Shown here: positions 19,063 through 27,700 of the stretch, in pieces
Numbering within the stretch: position 1 is the first letter of the stretch
Layout: each line of letters begins with the position of its first letter
From: Serinibacter salmoneus
Lineage (GTDB): Bacteria; Actinomycetota; Actinomycetes; Actinomycetales; Beutenbergiaceae
DNA: 64,000 nucleotides
Assembly: GCF_002563925.1 (NCBI RefSeq)
Contig: NZ_PDJD01000001.1
Coordinates: 998,973-1,062,972, forward strand
Reading direction: 5' to 3'
Notes under the pieces: generated by a model
Database searches by the model: none
Seen by the model: only the letters and a program-made list of their open reading frames with translations
Told to the model about the DNA's origin: nothing
Position numbers and translations under genes: made by a program

Positions 19063-19126
19063 GGCCACGCGTGTGTCACTCCCGGGGGTGCGTGGTTCGC
19101 TGTGATTGAGTGGCGTTGACCCGTGT

Positions 19127-19149
19127 GCCCGCGGCGCACAGCCGCGGGC
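19127..19149 (+). terminator. Hairpin between rnj and ftsK
   Basis: Perfect 9-bp arms GCCCGCGGC (19127-19135) and GCCGCGGGC (19141-19149), 5-nt loop, no T-run. It lies about 25 nt before the ftsK start, so it may be a leader structure rather than a terminator. Confidence 0.4.
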
Positions 19150-19173
19150 GCCACGCACTCACCAGGAGGAACC

Positions 19174-22100
19174 ATGGCCGACAAGCGACCGTCCCCCGGG
19201 CGGACCGCGTCGGCGGCTCGTGCATCACAGCGCTCGTCCGGCTCGACCTCACGCACGGCGACCACGACGCGGGCCGCGGCGACCACCAAGACGACCGCGA
19301 AGAAGACCGGGTCCTCCACCTCGACGCGCACGGGTGCGAACAAGGCCGGTGCGGGGAAGTCCTCGTCCGGCCGTTCCTCCTCGCGCACCACGACCCAGCC
19401 GACCCGCCCGCCGTGGCCCATCCGCGCCGTGCGCGGGGTGTGGATGGGCGTGGCGCACGGCATCGGCGGTCTGGCACGCTCCATCGGCTCCGGCGCCCGC
19501 GGGATCGACCCGGCGGTGCGACGCGACGGGCTTGCCCTGCTCCTGGTGGGCCTCGCGATCGCGGTCGCGGCAACCGAGTGGTTCGCTCTGAGCGGGTCGG
19601 GCGCGGACGTGATCCACATGATCGCGGCCGGTGCCGTGGGTTACCTCGCGGTGGTGGTGCCCGTCCTGCTGGTGGTCCTGGCCGTGCGGCTGATGCGCCA
19701 CCCCGACCGCGGCGCCGACAACGGTCGCGTCTCGATCGGGTGGGGCTTCCTTGCCTTCGCCGCCAGCGGACTGCTCGCGGTCGCATTCGACCTGCCTGAG
19801 ATCACCGACGGGTGGGCCGGCCTGCGCGGTGCGGGCGGGCTCCTGGGATGGGTCGCGGCCAACCCGCTCTCCAGCGCGCTCTCGGTGTGGGTGGCAGTGC
19901 CCGTGCTCGTACTGGTGGCGTTCTTCGGGATCCTGGTGATCACCGCGACCCCGGTACGCGCGATCCCGGACCGACTGCGGGAACTGACCGGTCGGGCGAG
20001 CGTGGACGAGGAGCGCGACGCGGAGGACTGGTCACAGGAGGAGGACGAGGACCACCGCAGCCAGGGCCTGGCCACGCCGCCACCGGGCCGGCGCTCCGGT
20101 GCCCGCTCCGGTGCCCGCTCCGGCAAGGACGATGCGGCGACGGACGTGTTCGACGTGGACGACGAGCCGCGGTCGGACCGGTCCCGGTCGAACCCCGAGG
20201 ACCCCTACGACCTGGCGGCGCGGGAGGCCCTGGAGGGGGCACGGCGCGGCCGGAAGAAGCGGCGCGGCAAGCGTGAGGACCCGCCCTCGCAGGATGAGCC
20301 CTCCGAGGAGACGACTCGCCCGCGCGGGATGCCGACCCTGGACTCGGTGGAGGGGGCGTACGAGGGCTCCGCGTCCGTGGAGTACGACGCGGACCATGGC
20401 CCGCAGCGTCCCAGCACAGCGGGCGGGACCGCGATGCCGACCCCGGGTCGCTCCCACTCCGCGGCCGCGGACCCGGCGAACCCGCCGATCGTCGACCCCG
20501 TCGCACAGGCCGTGGCCTTCAGCGAGGACGTCGCCGTGCCCGGTGAGCACGACGCGGACACCGAACCGATCGCGCTCGCGGCACCCGCGCACGGCGCGAT
20601 GCTCGGGGCAGGTCAGCAGGACGAGTTGGACCCGGCCTTGAGCTACGTGTTGCCGAACGCGGAGATGCTCGTGGAGGGCGCTCCGCACAAGACCCGCAGC
20701 GCTGCCAACGACCGCGTGGTCGAGGCGTTGACCGACGTGCTGGAGCAGTTCGGCGTCTCGGCCACGGTCACGGGCTTCACCCGGGGGCCCACGGTGACCC
20801 GCTACGAGGTGGAACTGGGCGCCGGCACCAAGGTGGAGCGGGTCACCGCGCTCAGCAAGAACATCTCCTATGCGGTCGCGAGCGCGGATGTCCGCATCCT
20901 CTCGCCGATCCCCGGCAAGTCCGCGATCGGGATCGAGATCCCGAACTCCGACCGCGAGGTGGTGGTGCTCGGGGACGTGCTGCGCTCCGCCGTCGCGCGC
21001 CGTGACGAGCACCCGATGATCATGGGCGTCGGGAAGGACGTGGAGGGTGGCTACGTGGTCGCCAACCTCGCCAAGATGCCCCACCTCCTGGTCGCCGGCG
21101 CCACCGGGGCCGGGAAGTCCAGCTTCGTGAACTCCATGATCGTCTCGATCATGATGCGCTCCACGCCGGAGCAGGTCCGGATGATCCTCGTGGACCCCAA
21201 GCGGGTCGAGCTGACGATGTACGAGGGCATCCCGCACCTGATCACCCCGATCATCACCAACCCGAAGAAGGCCGCCGAGGCCCTGGACTGGGTGGTGCGG
21301 GAGATGGACGCCCGGTACGACGACCTGGCGAACTACGGCTACAAGCATGTCGACGACTTCAACCGCGCCATCCGCTCCGGCAAGGTGCAGCCGCCCCCGG
21401 GCAGCGAGCGGGTGCTGGTGCCTTACCCCTACCTCCTGGTGGTGGTCGACGAGCTCGCCGACCTGATGATGGTGGCCCCGCGGGACGTGGAGGCCTCGAT
21501 CCAACGCATCACGCAGCTCGCCCGTGCCGCCGGTATCCACCTGGTGCTCGCCACCCAGCGCCCGAGCGTCGACGTCGTGACCGGCCTGATCAAGGCCAAC
21601 GTGCCCAGCCGACTGGCGTTCGCGACCTCCTCGCTCGCGGACTCCCGTGTGGTGCTGGACCAGCCGGGCGCCGAGAAGCTCATCGGGCAGGGCGACGCAC
21701 TCTTCCTGCCGATGGGTGCCGCGAAGCCGATGCGCGTGCAGGGCGCCTGGGTCACCGAGTCCGAGGTGGAGCAGGTCGTGGCCCACGTCAAGGGCCAGCT
21801 CGAACCGACCTACCGCGAGGACGTGGCCGTGGAGGCCACGAAGAAGCAGATCGACGAGGACATCGGTGACGACCTCGACGTGCTGCTGCAGGCCGCCGAG
21901 CTCGTGGTGACCACGCAGTTCGGGTCCACCTCGATGCTGCAGCGCAAGCTGCGGGTCGGGTTCGCGAAGGCGGGCCGGCTGATGGACCTGCTGGAGTCCC
22001 GCGAGATCGTGGGCCCCTCGGAGGGCTCCAAGGCCCGTGATGTGCTCGTGCAGCCGGACGACCTGCCCGCCACGCTGGCGATGCTGCGCGGTGAGGACGC

Positions 22101-22257
22101 GCCGAGCCGGCCGGCGTCCTCGGGAGCGAACAATGGCGCCGCCGAGGGCCCGCGGGACCTGGTGGCCGAGGACCTCGCCTCCCGGCCGCAGGCCGAGCCG
22201 TGGGACGACGACGAGGACGACCAGGACGAGGACGCCTGGAGTTTGACGGGCCGATGA
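19174..22257 (+). CDS. ftsK: DNA translocase FtsK/SpoIIIE
   Basis: 1027 aa from ATG 19174, which follows CAGGAGGAACC. It pumps DNA at the septum and links chromosome segregation to division. A Ser/Thr/Lys/Arg-rich N-tail (about 1-85) is followed by four hydrophobic segments (about 110-275). A long acidic, Pro/Arg-rich linker (about 285-490) connects to the motor, with Walker [11 protein letters not shown] (about 641) and Walker [10 protein letters not shown] (about 755). The C-terminal gamma winged helix (about 905-975, [20 protein letters not shown]) reads KOPS-type DNA signals. An Asp/Glu-rich tail ends the protein. Confidence 0.97.
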   Translation: MADKRPSPGRTASAARASQRSSGSTSRTATTTRAAATTKTTAKKTGSSTSTRTGANKAGAGKSSSGRSSSRTTTQPTRPPWPIRAVRGVWMGVAHGIGGLARSIGSGARGIDPAVRRDGLALLLVGLAIAVAATEWFALSGSGADVIHMIAAGAVGYLAVVVPVLLVVLAVRLMRHPDRGADNGRVSIGWGFLAFAASGLLAVAFDLPEITDGWAGLRGAGGLLGWVAANPLSSALSVWVAVPVLVLVAFFGILVITATPVRAIPDRLRELTGRASVDEERDAEDWSQEEDEDHRSQGLATPPPGRRSGARSGARSGKDDAATDVFDVDDEPRSDRSRSNPEDPYDLAAREALEGARRGRKKRRGKREDPPSQDEPSEETTRPRGMPTLDSVEGAYEGSASVEYDADHGPQRPSTAGGTAMPTPGRSHSAAADPANPPIVDPVAQAVAFSEDVAVPGEHDADTEPIALAAPAHGAMLGAGQQDELDPALSYVLPNAEMLVEGAPHKTRSAANDRVVEALTDVLEQFGVSATVTGFTRGPTVTRYEVELGAGTKVERVTALSKNISYAVASADVRILSPIPGKSAIGIEIPNSDREVVVLGDVLRSAVARRDEHPMIMGVGKDVEGGYVVANLAKMPHLLVAGATGAGKSSFVNSMIVSIMMRSTPEQVRMILVDPKRVELTMYEGIPHLITPIITNPKKAAEALDWVVREMDARYDDLANYGYKHVDDFNRAIRSGKVQPPPGSERVLVPYPYLLVVVDELADLMMVAPRDVEASIQRITQLARAAGIHLVLATQRPSVDVVTGLIKANVPSRLAFATSSLADSRVVLDQPGAEKLIGQGDALFLPMGAAKPMRVQGAWVTESEVEQVVAHVKGQLEPTYREDVAVEATKKQIDEDIGDDLDVLLQAAELVVTTQFGSTSMLQRKLRVGFAKAGRLMDLLESREIVGPSEGSKARDVLVQPDDLPATLAMLRGEDAPSRPASSGANNGAAEGPRDLVAEDLASRPQAEPWDDDEDDQDEDAWSLTGR

Positions 22258-22260
22258 GGA

Positions 22261-22312
22261 CCACCGGAGGCCAGGTGTCGGGTGGTCGGCCGAGCCGCTC
22301 GGCCCCCGGTGG
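22261..22312 (+). terminator. Nested inverted repeats after ftsK
   Basis: Inner arms GGCCGAG (22288-22294) / CTCGGCC (22298-22304) and outer arms CCACCGG (22261-22267) / CCGGTGG (22306-22312). No T-run. It sits directly before the pgsA -10 element. Confidence 0.5.
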
Positions 22313-22314
22313 CC

Positions 22315-22320
22315 TAGGGT
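22315..22320 (+). promoter_or_regulatory. -10 element (TAGGGT) for leaderless pgsA
   Basis: TAGGGT ends 7 nt before GTG 22328, and supports that codon over the in-frame GTG 22319, which overlaps the hexamer. Confidence 0.55.
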
Positions 22321-22327
22321 GGCTCAG

Positions 22328-22909
22328 GTGAACGACGACGGCGCGAGGCTCAGCACACAGGTGTGGAACCTGCCCAATGCGCTGACGATGGGCCGGATCG
22401 CGCTGGTCCCGGTCTTCGTCGTGCTGCTGCTGGGGGACTCGACCGCGTCCCGCTGGTGGGCCCTGGTGGTCTTCGTCGTCGCCTCGATCACCGATCAGTT
22501 GGACGGCCACATCGCCCGTTCGCGCGGCCTGGTGACGGCGTTCGGCACGATCGCGGATCCGATCGCGGACAAGGCGCTCACGCTGAGCGCCTTCCTCATG
22601 CTGTCGGTGGCGGGGGTGATCCCGTGGTGGGTCACGGTGCTGATCGCGATCCGTGAGCTCGGGATCACCGCATTGCGCAGTGTGCTCGCGCGCCGCAGCA
22701 TCATCCCCGCCTCCATGGGCGGCAAGGTGAAGACGGTGCTGCAGATGCTCGCGATCGTGATCCTGCTGGTGCCGTGGTCCTCGCTCAGCGAGTCCCTGGC
22801 GTGGATGACGACGGTGGGTCTCGTGGTGCTGTACGCCGCCCTGGTCGTCACCCTCGCCACGGGCATCGACTACGTGGTGCGGGGCATCCGTATCGCCCGC
22901 AGCCGCTGA
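22328..22909 (+). CDS. pgsA: CDP-diacylglycerol--glycerol-3-phosphate 3-phosphatidyltransferase (PgsA type)
   Basis: 193 aa. A membrane CDP-alcohol phosphotransferase that makes phosphatidylglycerophosphate. The signature D-G-x2-A-R-x8-G-x3-D-x3-D is intact: LDGHIARSRG and FGTIADPIADKAL. About five or six hydrophobic segments span the length. The position between ftsK and cinA is the standard place of this paralogue in actinobacteria. GTG 22328 is preferred from the -10 element. Close paralogues make other phospholipids, so the exact acceptor is inferred from family and location. Confidence 0.93.
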   Translation: MNDDGARLSTQVWNLPNALTMGRIALVPVFVVLLLGDSTASRWWALVVFVVASITDQLDGHIARSRGLVTAFGTIADPIADKALTLSAFLMLSVAGVIPWWVTVLIAIRELGITALRSVLARRSIIPASMGGKVKTVLQMLAIVILLVPWSSLSESLAWMTTVGLVVLYAALVVTLATGIDYVVRGIRIARSR

Positions 22910-22921
22910 CCCACGTCGCTC

Positions 22922-23455
22922 ATGGGAGGACATGCGGCATCCCCGGTGGCCCGTGCTCTGGTGGCGCACGCGCACCAGCGGGCGTGGACGATCGCCACGG
23001 CGGAGTCGCTGACCGCGGGGCTCGTGGTGGACGCGCTGGTGCGGGTGCCCGGGGCGTCCGCGGTGGTGCGGGGCGGCGTTGCCGCCTATCACGCCGAGGT
23101 GAAGACGAACGTGCTCGGGGTTCCCGCCGAGGTGATCGCTCGGCGCGGGGTCACCTCCCGCGAGGTGGCCCTCGCGATGGCGCACGGTGTCGTGGCATTG
23201 ACCGCGAGCGACGTCGGCATCGCCACCACCGGGGTGGCCGGGCCCGGTCCGGAGCAGGGCGTGCCCGCGGGAACCGTCACGGTGGCCGCGGTGACACCGG
23301 CGGGGCAGTGGGTGCGGTCGTGGCGGGTGGCTGGAACCCGGGAATGCACGCGGCGCGCGGCGCGGGATCTTGCGCTCGCCCTGGCACTGGGGGCCCTCGG
23401 GAACAACCACCGCCCGATGGGCGTTACACCATGCGATGACAAAGAACAGCGGTGA
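22922..23455 (+). CDS. cinA: CinA C-terminal domain protein (nicotinamide-nucleotide amidase type)
   Basis: 177 aa, only the CinA C-terminal/PncC domain without the N-terminal MoaB-like half. It probably deamidates nicotinamide mononucleotide, recycling NAD breakdown products. Family motifs are [11 protein letters not shown], the [17 protein letters not shown] segment and [18 protein letters not shown]. It starts 12 nt after pgsA, so both are likely cotranscribed. The ClgR-like gene follows after 178 nt, as in mycobacteria and corynebacteria. Confidence 0.92.
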   Translation: MGGHAASPVARALVAHAHQRAWTIATAESLTAGLVVDALVRVPGASAVVRGGVAAYHAEVKTNVLGVPAEVIARRGVTSREVALAMAHGVVALTASDVGIATTGVAGPGPEQGVPAGTVTVAAVTPAGQWVRSWRVAGTRECTRRAARDLALALALGALGNNHRPMGVTPCDDKEQR

Positions 23456-23502
23456 TCCGACCCGGCCCACTCGTGGTGCGGCGGTGGGGGGCGTACGCCC
23501 CA

Positions 23503-23535
23503 TGTCACACCGGCGACCCATGGTTGTCACACCGG
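23503..23535 (+). promoter_or_regulatory. Direct repeat TGTCACACCGG before the ClgR-like gene
   Basis: Two identical 11-mers at 23503-23513 and 23525-23535, 22 bp apart (two helical turns), lie in the 178-bp gap before the regulator. TACGGT (23541-23546) follows and could be the -10. The spacing suits a dimeric or cooperative DNA-binding protein; the binder is unknown. Confidence 0.4.
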
Positions 23536-23633
23536 GAAGGTACGGTGATGGTGTCGCGACGAAGTCTCGGAGCACAGCCTCCGTGGCATCGGCCGGCGGG
23601 ACCGGAGATGACGGGAAGCGGGAGGGACAGCCG

Positions 23634-23948
23634 ATGGTGCTACTACGACGTGAGCTCGGCGATGTCCTTCGGGGCGTGCGCCTGTCTCAGGGAAAGACGT
23701 TGCGCGAGGTCTCCGCACAGGCCCGGGTCTCCCTCGGGTACCTCTCCGAGATCGAGCGCGGGCAGAAGGAAGCCAGTTCGGAACTGCTGAGTTCCGTGTG
23801 CGAGGCCCTGGATGTGCCACTGTGGTCGGTGCTGCGTGAGATCAGCGATCGGATCGCGGTCGCCGAGGGCGCCCGGATCCCGGACACCGTGCCCGTGGAA
23901 CTCGAGGCCGCCGTCCGCCGCCGCACCCTGGTTGCCGGCAGCCACTGA
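23634..23948 (+). CDS. clgR: ClgR-like helix-turn-helix transcriptional regulator
   Basis: 104 aa. An XRE/Cro-type HTH covers about residues 5-62 ([20 protein letters not shown], then [21 protein letters not shown]). In Corynebacterium, Mycobacterium and Streptomyces ClgR activates clp protease and other stress genes, and it sits after pgsA-cinA as here. A C-terminal Ala tail is absent; the protein ends in GSH, so ClpP-mediated turnover as in Streptomyces cannot be assumed. The ATG follows GGAGGGACAGCC. Confidence 0.87.
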   Translation: MVLLRRELGDVLRGVRLSQGKTLREVSAQARVSLGYLSEIERGQKEASSELLSSVCEALDVPLWSVLREISDRIAVAEGARIPDTVPVELEAAVRRRTLVAGSH

Positions 23949-23962
23949 CACCCGCTCGCAGC

Positions 23963-24002
23963 GCGCGGGCCGTCGCCACCTCGTGTGGTGCACGGCCCGC
24001 GC
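23963..24002. terminator. Bidirectional terminator-like hairpin
   Basis: Arms GCGCGGGCCGT (23963-23973) and ACGGCCCGCGC (23992-24002), with a further CCAC/GTGG pairing inside. It lies between the convergent ends of the ClgR-like and nei genes. No U-tract on either side. Confidence 0.65.
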
Positions 24003-24013
24003 GTTCTGCATGG

Positions 24014-24796
24014 TCAGGAGGGTTGGCACCTCGGGCAGTAGAAGGCCGGACGTTGCATCGGGGCTGCCCCGACCTCGCCCACCCGGATCCTCTCGCCGCA
24101 TCGTCGGCACGGGAGCCCGAGGCGCCCGTGCACGGCGACCGGGCGCGCACCTGGTTCGCCGGGCGCCGCGGTGGCATCCGCCGCGCTCTGCATGAGGTGA
24201 CGGGCGGTGGTCGCCAGGTCCACGACGTCGGGCACCTCCTGGACCGGGCGCCACGGGGAGATCCGGTGCCGGAAGAGCGTCTCCGCCATGTAGATGGTCC
24301 CGAGTCCCGCGAGCACGCGCTGGTCGAGCAGCACTGCGCCGATCGCGCGGTCGGGGTCGGACCGAGCGCGCTGCCGAACCCGGTCAGCGTGCTCGGGAAA
24401 CCTCGGGGCGAGAACGTCCGGGCCGAGGTCGGCGAGCAGCCGTGGTTCATCGCGGGTCGCCAGCAGGTCCATCATGCCCAGCCGCATCCCGAGGCAGGTC
24501 CAGTGGCGGGTGGCGAGCAACGCCCGCACATCGCCTCGGTCTCCTCGCGCGGCGGGGCTCCCGGTGCGCTCGATGCGCCACATCCCCTCCATGCGCAGGT
24601 GGGAGTGCAGGGTGCGTCCGTCCGAGAGGCGGGTCAGGAGGTGCTTGCCGTAGGTCACGGTTCCGAGACTGTGCAGACCGACGAGATCCACCCCGGCGAT
24701 GCTCGGCCAGCGCAGGTCGGATCTGGTGATCTCCTCCCCGCTAAGGGCGAGGGTCAGGCGCCGGGCGACCCGGAGCACCACATCACCCTCGGGCAT
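24014..24796 (-). CDS. nei: Formamidopyrimidine-DNA glycosylase family, endonuclease VIII-like (Nei2)
   Basis: 260 aa. Base-excision repair glycosylase/AP lyase for oxidised bases. The N-terminus MPEGD places the catalytic Pro2 and Glu3. The helix-two-turn-helix region is DQRVLAGLGTIYMAETLFRH with the conserved Asn position replaced by Thr. The C-terminal zinc finger has CRRCGERI and YCPRCQ (four Cys). The ATG overlaps the lhr stop by one base (TGATG on the minus strand), so it is coupled to lhr, matching the lhr-nei pair of mycobacteria. Confidence 0.9.
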   Translation of the reverse strand: MPEGDVVLRVARRLTLALSGEEITRSDLRWPSIAGVDLVGLHSLGTVTYGKHLLTRLSDGRTLHSHLRMEGMWRIERTGSPAARGDRGDVRALLATRHWTCLGMRLGMMDLLATRDEPRLLADLGPDVLAPRFPEHADRVRQRARSDPDRAIGAVLLDQRVLAGLGTIYMAETLFRHRISPWRPVQEVPDVVDLATTARHLMQSAADATAAPGEPGARPVAVHGRLGLPCRRCGERIRVGEVGAAPMQRPAFYCPRCQPS

Positions 24797-27700
24797 CAGG
24801 CACCGCCGTCTGTGGCACGGGCCTGCCCGCCGCCGCCCTGTCCGCCGCCGCCCTGTCCGCCGGTGTCCTGCGAGCCGGTGTCCTGGGAGCGAGGTGCCCG
24901 CAGCCCGGACGGGCCCGGCACGAACCCGGCGGAGACGAGCGCGCGACGCGCGGTGCCGGTGCTCGCCGCGGCGGAGTCGCCGTCCATCCGCCGGATGGTG
25001 ACGCGGACGGCGCGCGAGGCCAGCGACCGCCCGAGCTGCGTGGCCGCGGCGGTGATCACCTCCTCCTCGTGGGTGAAGGTGAGGAGACTCCCGCCGCCGC
25101 GTTCCAGGAAGAGCACGAGTCGGCCGTCCACCAGCACCACGTCCGCACCCGCCACCCGGCGAGCGCGCCCCGACCCGTGTTCGGGCCACGGCAGCAGGGA
25201 GCCGTAGGGGTTGGCGGGGTCCTGGGCGGCGATCACCACCGCACCCGTGGAGCGCTGGGCGTCGGCGCGCAGCCGATCGATGCACTCCGGCAGGGCGAAC
25301 TGGGAGGCGCCCTGGCCCTCCACGAGGTAGCCGCGGCGCAGACCACCGGCTTCCTCCAGGCGCACGAGTGAGGGGTAGAGGGCGCTGTAGCCACCCGGCA
25401 CGCCTTCGGCCCCGGCCGCACCGCGCAGCAGCACACCGTGGCGCTGCACCATCGTGGCGACACGGGCCGCGAGCGCGGTGGCGGGGTCGATCTGATCGCG
25501 TTCCACCGCGCTCCACCTCCCGGCGGCGGTCGGCGGCGTCGCGATCCGCTCCGGCCTGCCATGTCCCGGTGTGCGCCCGCCATCCAGCGCGCTCGGGGCG
25601 AGCAACGCCCGGCGGGAGAGCCGCCGGCGCGCCGGGGCGCTACGGGTGGGCGCGCGCGTGGCGGAGGCGCGGGCGCGCAGCGGGGCGAGCGAGTCGTTGC
25701 TGACCTGCCCCGCCTCCACGAGTTCCCATAGGGCACGCTCCACGTCGGGGGCACTGGTATCAGGCGCCTCCTGGCGAACCGCCTGAACGATGTCGCGGAA
25801 GAATCGTCCGCCACCGTTCAGCGCATCCAGCACCGCCACGGCGAGCGGGTCGGTCACCTCGCGCGGCTCGGGCGCGAGGGCGGCGACCGCATCGGAGGGG
25901 AGCAGGGTGACGGCCGGCGCGGGTGAGGCCGAGGTGGCCTGCGGGTCGGCGACCCACACGACCTCACCGGAGGTCGTCAGGTCGTCCAGGAGGTCGCCGC
26001 GGTAGTCCACCACGCGGGCCGGTAGCACCGAGGACTCCAGGTCGGCGAGGTCGAACGCGACCCCGGCGAGTTGATCGACGGCCTCGAGTACGCCGTCGAC
26101 CCCCCGCAGAGCGCCGAACCGGTGCCATCGCGGCGCGAAGGTCCCGAGGGCCTCGGCGGGGACGGCCTCCACCTCGGCGCGCGCGGCCGTGAGGGATCGG
26201 CGGCGCATGCGTCGCACCACCTCGACGTCGCACAACTGCTGGGAGCCGGGCCGTCCCGAGTACCACGGCACGGGGTGGTCCGGCGCCGGGGTCCCGGGTC
26301 GGATCCGGCCGGCCTGCAGGGTGCCGTCCTCCAGGAGGGCTCGTACCGCGGAGGTCAGCGCCCCGGGCGCGAGCGCGAACCGCTCGGCGAGGTCGGTCAG
26401 CAGGAACGGCCCGTGACTGCGCGCGTGACGCCGCACCAGGTCCCCCAGGGGATCGGTGACGGCCTCGAGCACCGCGCCCGGCAGGCCCATCGGGAGGGCG
26501 ATGCCGAGCGCATCCCGCAGCCTCGCGGCATCCTCGACCACCGCCCACTGCTCCACGCCGGCCACCCGCACCGCCATGATCCGTCGCTGCGCCTCGAGTT
26601 CGCTCAGCCAGGCCTGTGCTCGTGCCACGACCTCCGCAGCAGGTTGGTCAGCAGGCTCGGCAGCGGCAGCGGGGGCGGCGGCGCGGGCCGGACCGGGCTC
26701 ATCCCCTGATCCCTCGTTCTCGGCGTCGGTGTCGGTGTCGGTGCCGGTCTCTGGGTCGTCGGTGGCCGCGAGGCGGCGGGCGACCTCGCGGGTCGTGATC
26801 GGCCCGAGCCTGCGCACCGCGTCGGCGACGCCCTCGACGTCGCGGATGCCGGCGGTCAGGAGAGCGACCTGGCGCTCCACCTGGTCGACCGCCTCGGGGT
26901 CGAGGAGATCGGCGAGATCGCTCGCCTGCGCGCCCAGCAATTCCGCCAGGAGTTCGGGGTCCAATGTGAGCGCGGCGGCACGGCGATCGGCCAGGGGGGC
27001 GTCGCCGTCGTACAGGTAGGCGCCCACGTAGCGCATCAGCAAGGACCGAGCGAACGGCGAGGGCGCGGGCGTGGTGACCTCGACCACGCGGATCTCGCGC
27101 CGGGAGATGCGCGCCATCAGATCGGCGAGCGCATCGGTGTCGAAGTCGTCCTGGATGCTCTCCCGGACGGCCTCGAGCACGATCGGGAAGTCGGGGTACT
27201 GCGCGGCGACGGCGAGCAGCTGGCTCGCGCGCTGTCGTTGCTGCCACAGCGGCGAGCGGCCCTGGGCCCGGCGGCGGGGGAGCAGCAGCGCACGCGCGGC
27301 GGCCTCGCGGAACCGTCCCGCGAAGTGCGCGGAGGAACCGATCCCGGCCACCACGGCGTCGCGCACCTCGCCCGGGTCGAGCAGGAGGTCGGCCAGGTCG
27401 ATGTGGGCGGAGACCACGCCGTCCCGACCGCGGGCGGAGGGTTCGGGTGCCGGGATCGGCTCCCAGGTCTCCAGCACGTCGCCGGTGTCCGGCAGCCGCA
27501 GCACGATCCCGTCGTCGGCGGGCATCACCCCGATCTGCGTGCCCAGGCGCTCGCGCAACCTCTCGGCGATGACCAGGGCCCACGGCGCGTGGACCTTGGC
27601 GCCGTAGGGGGAGTGGATGACCACCCGCCAGTCCCCGAGATCGTCCTTGAAGCGCTCGATGACGATGGTCTCGTCGGTGGGCAGCAGGTCGGTCGCCGTG

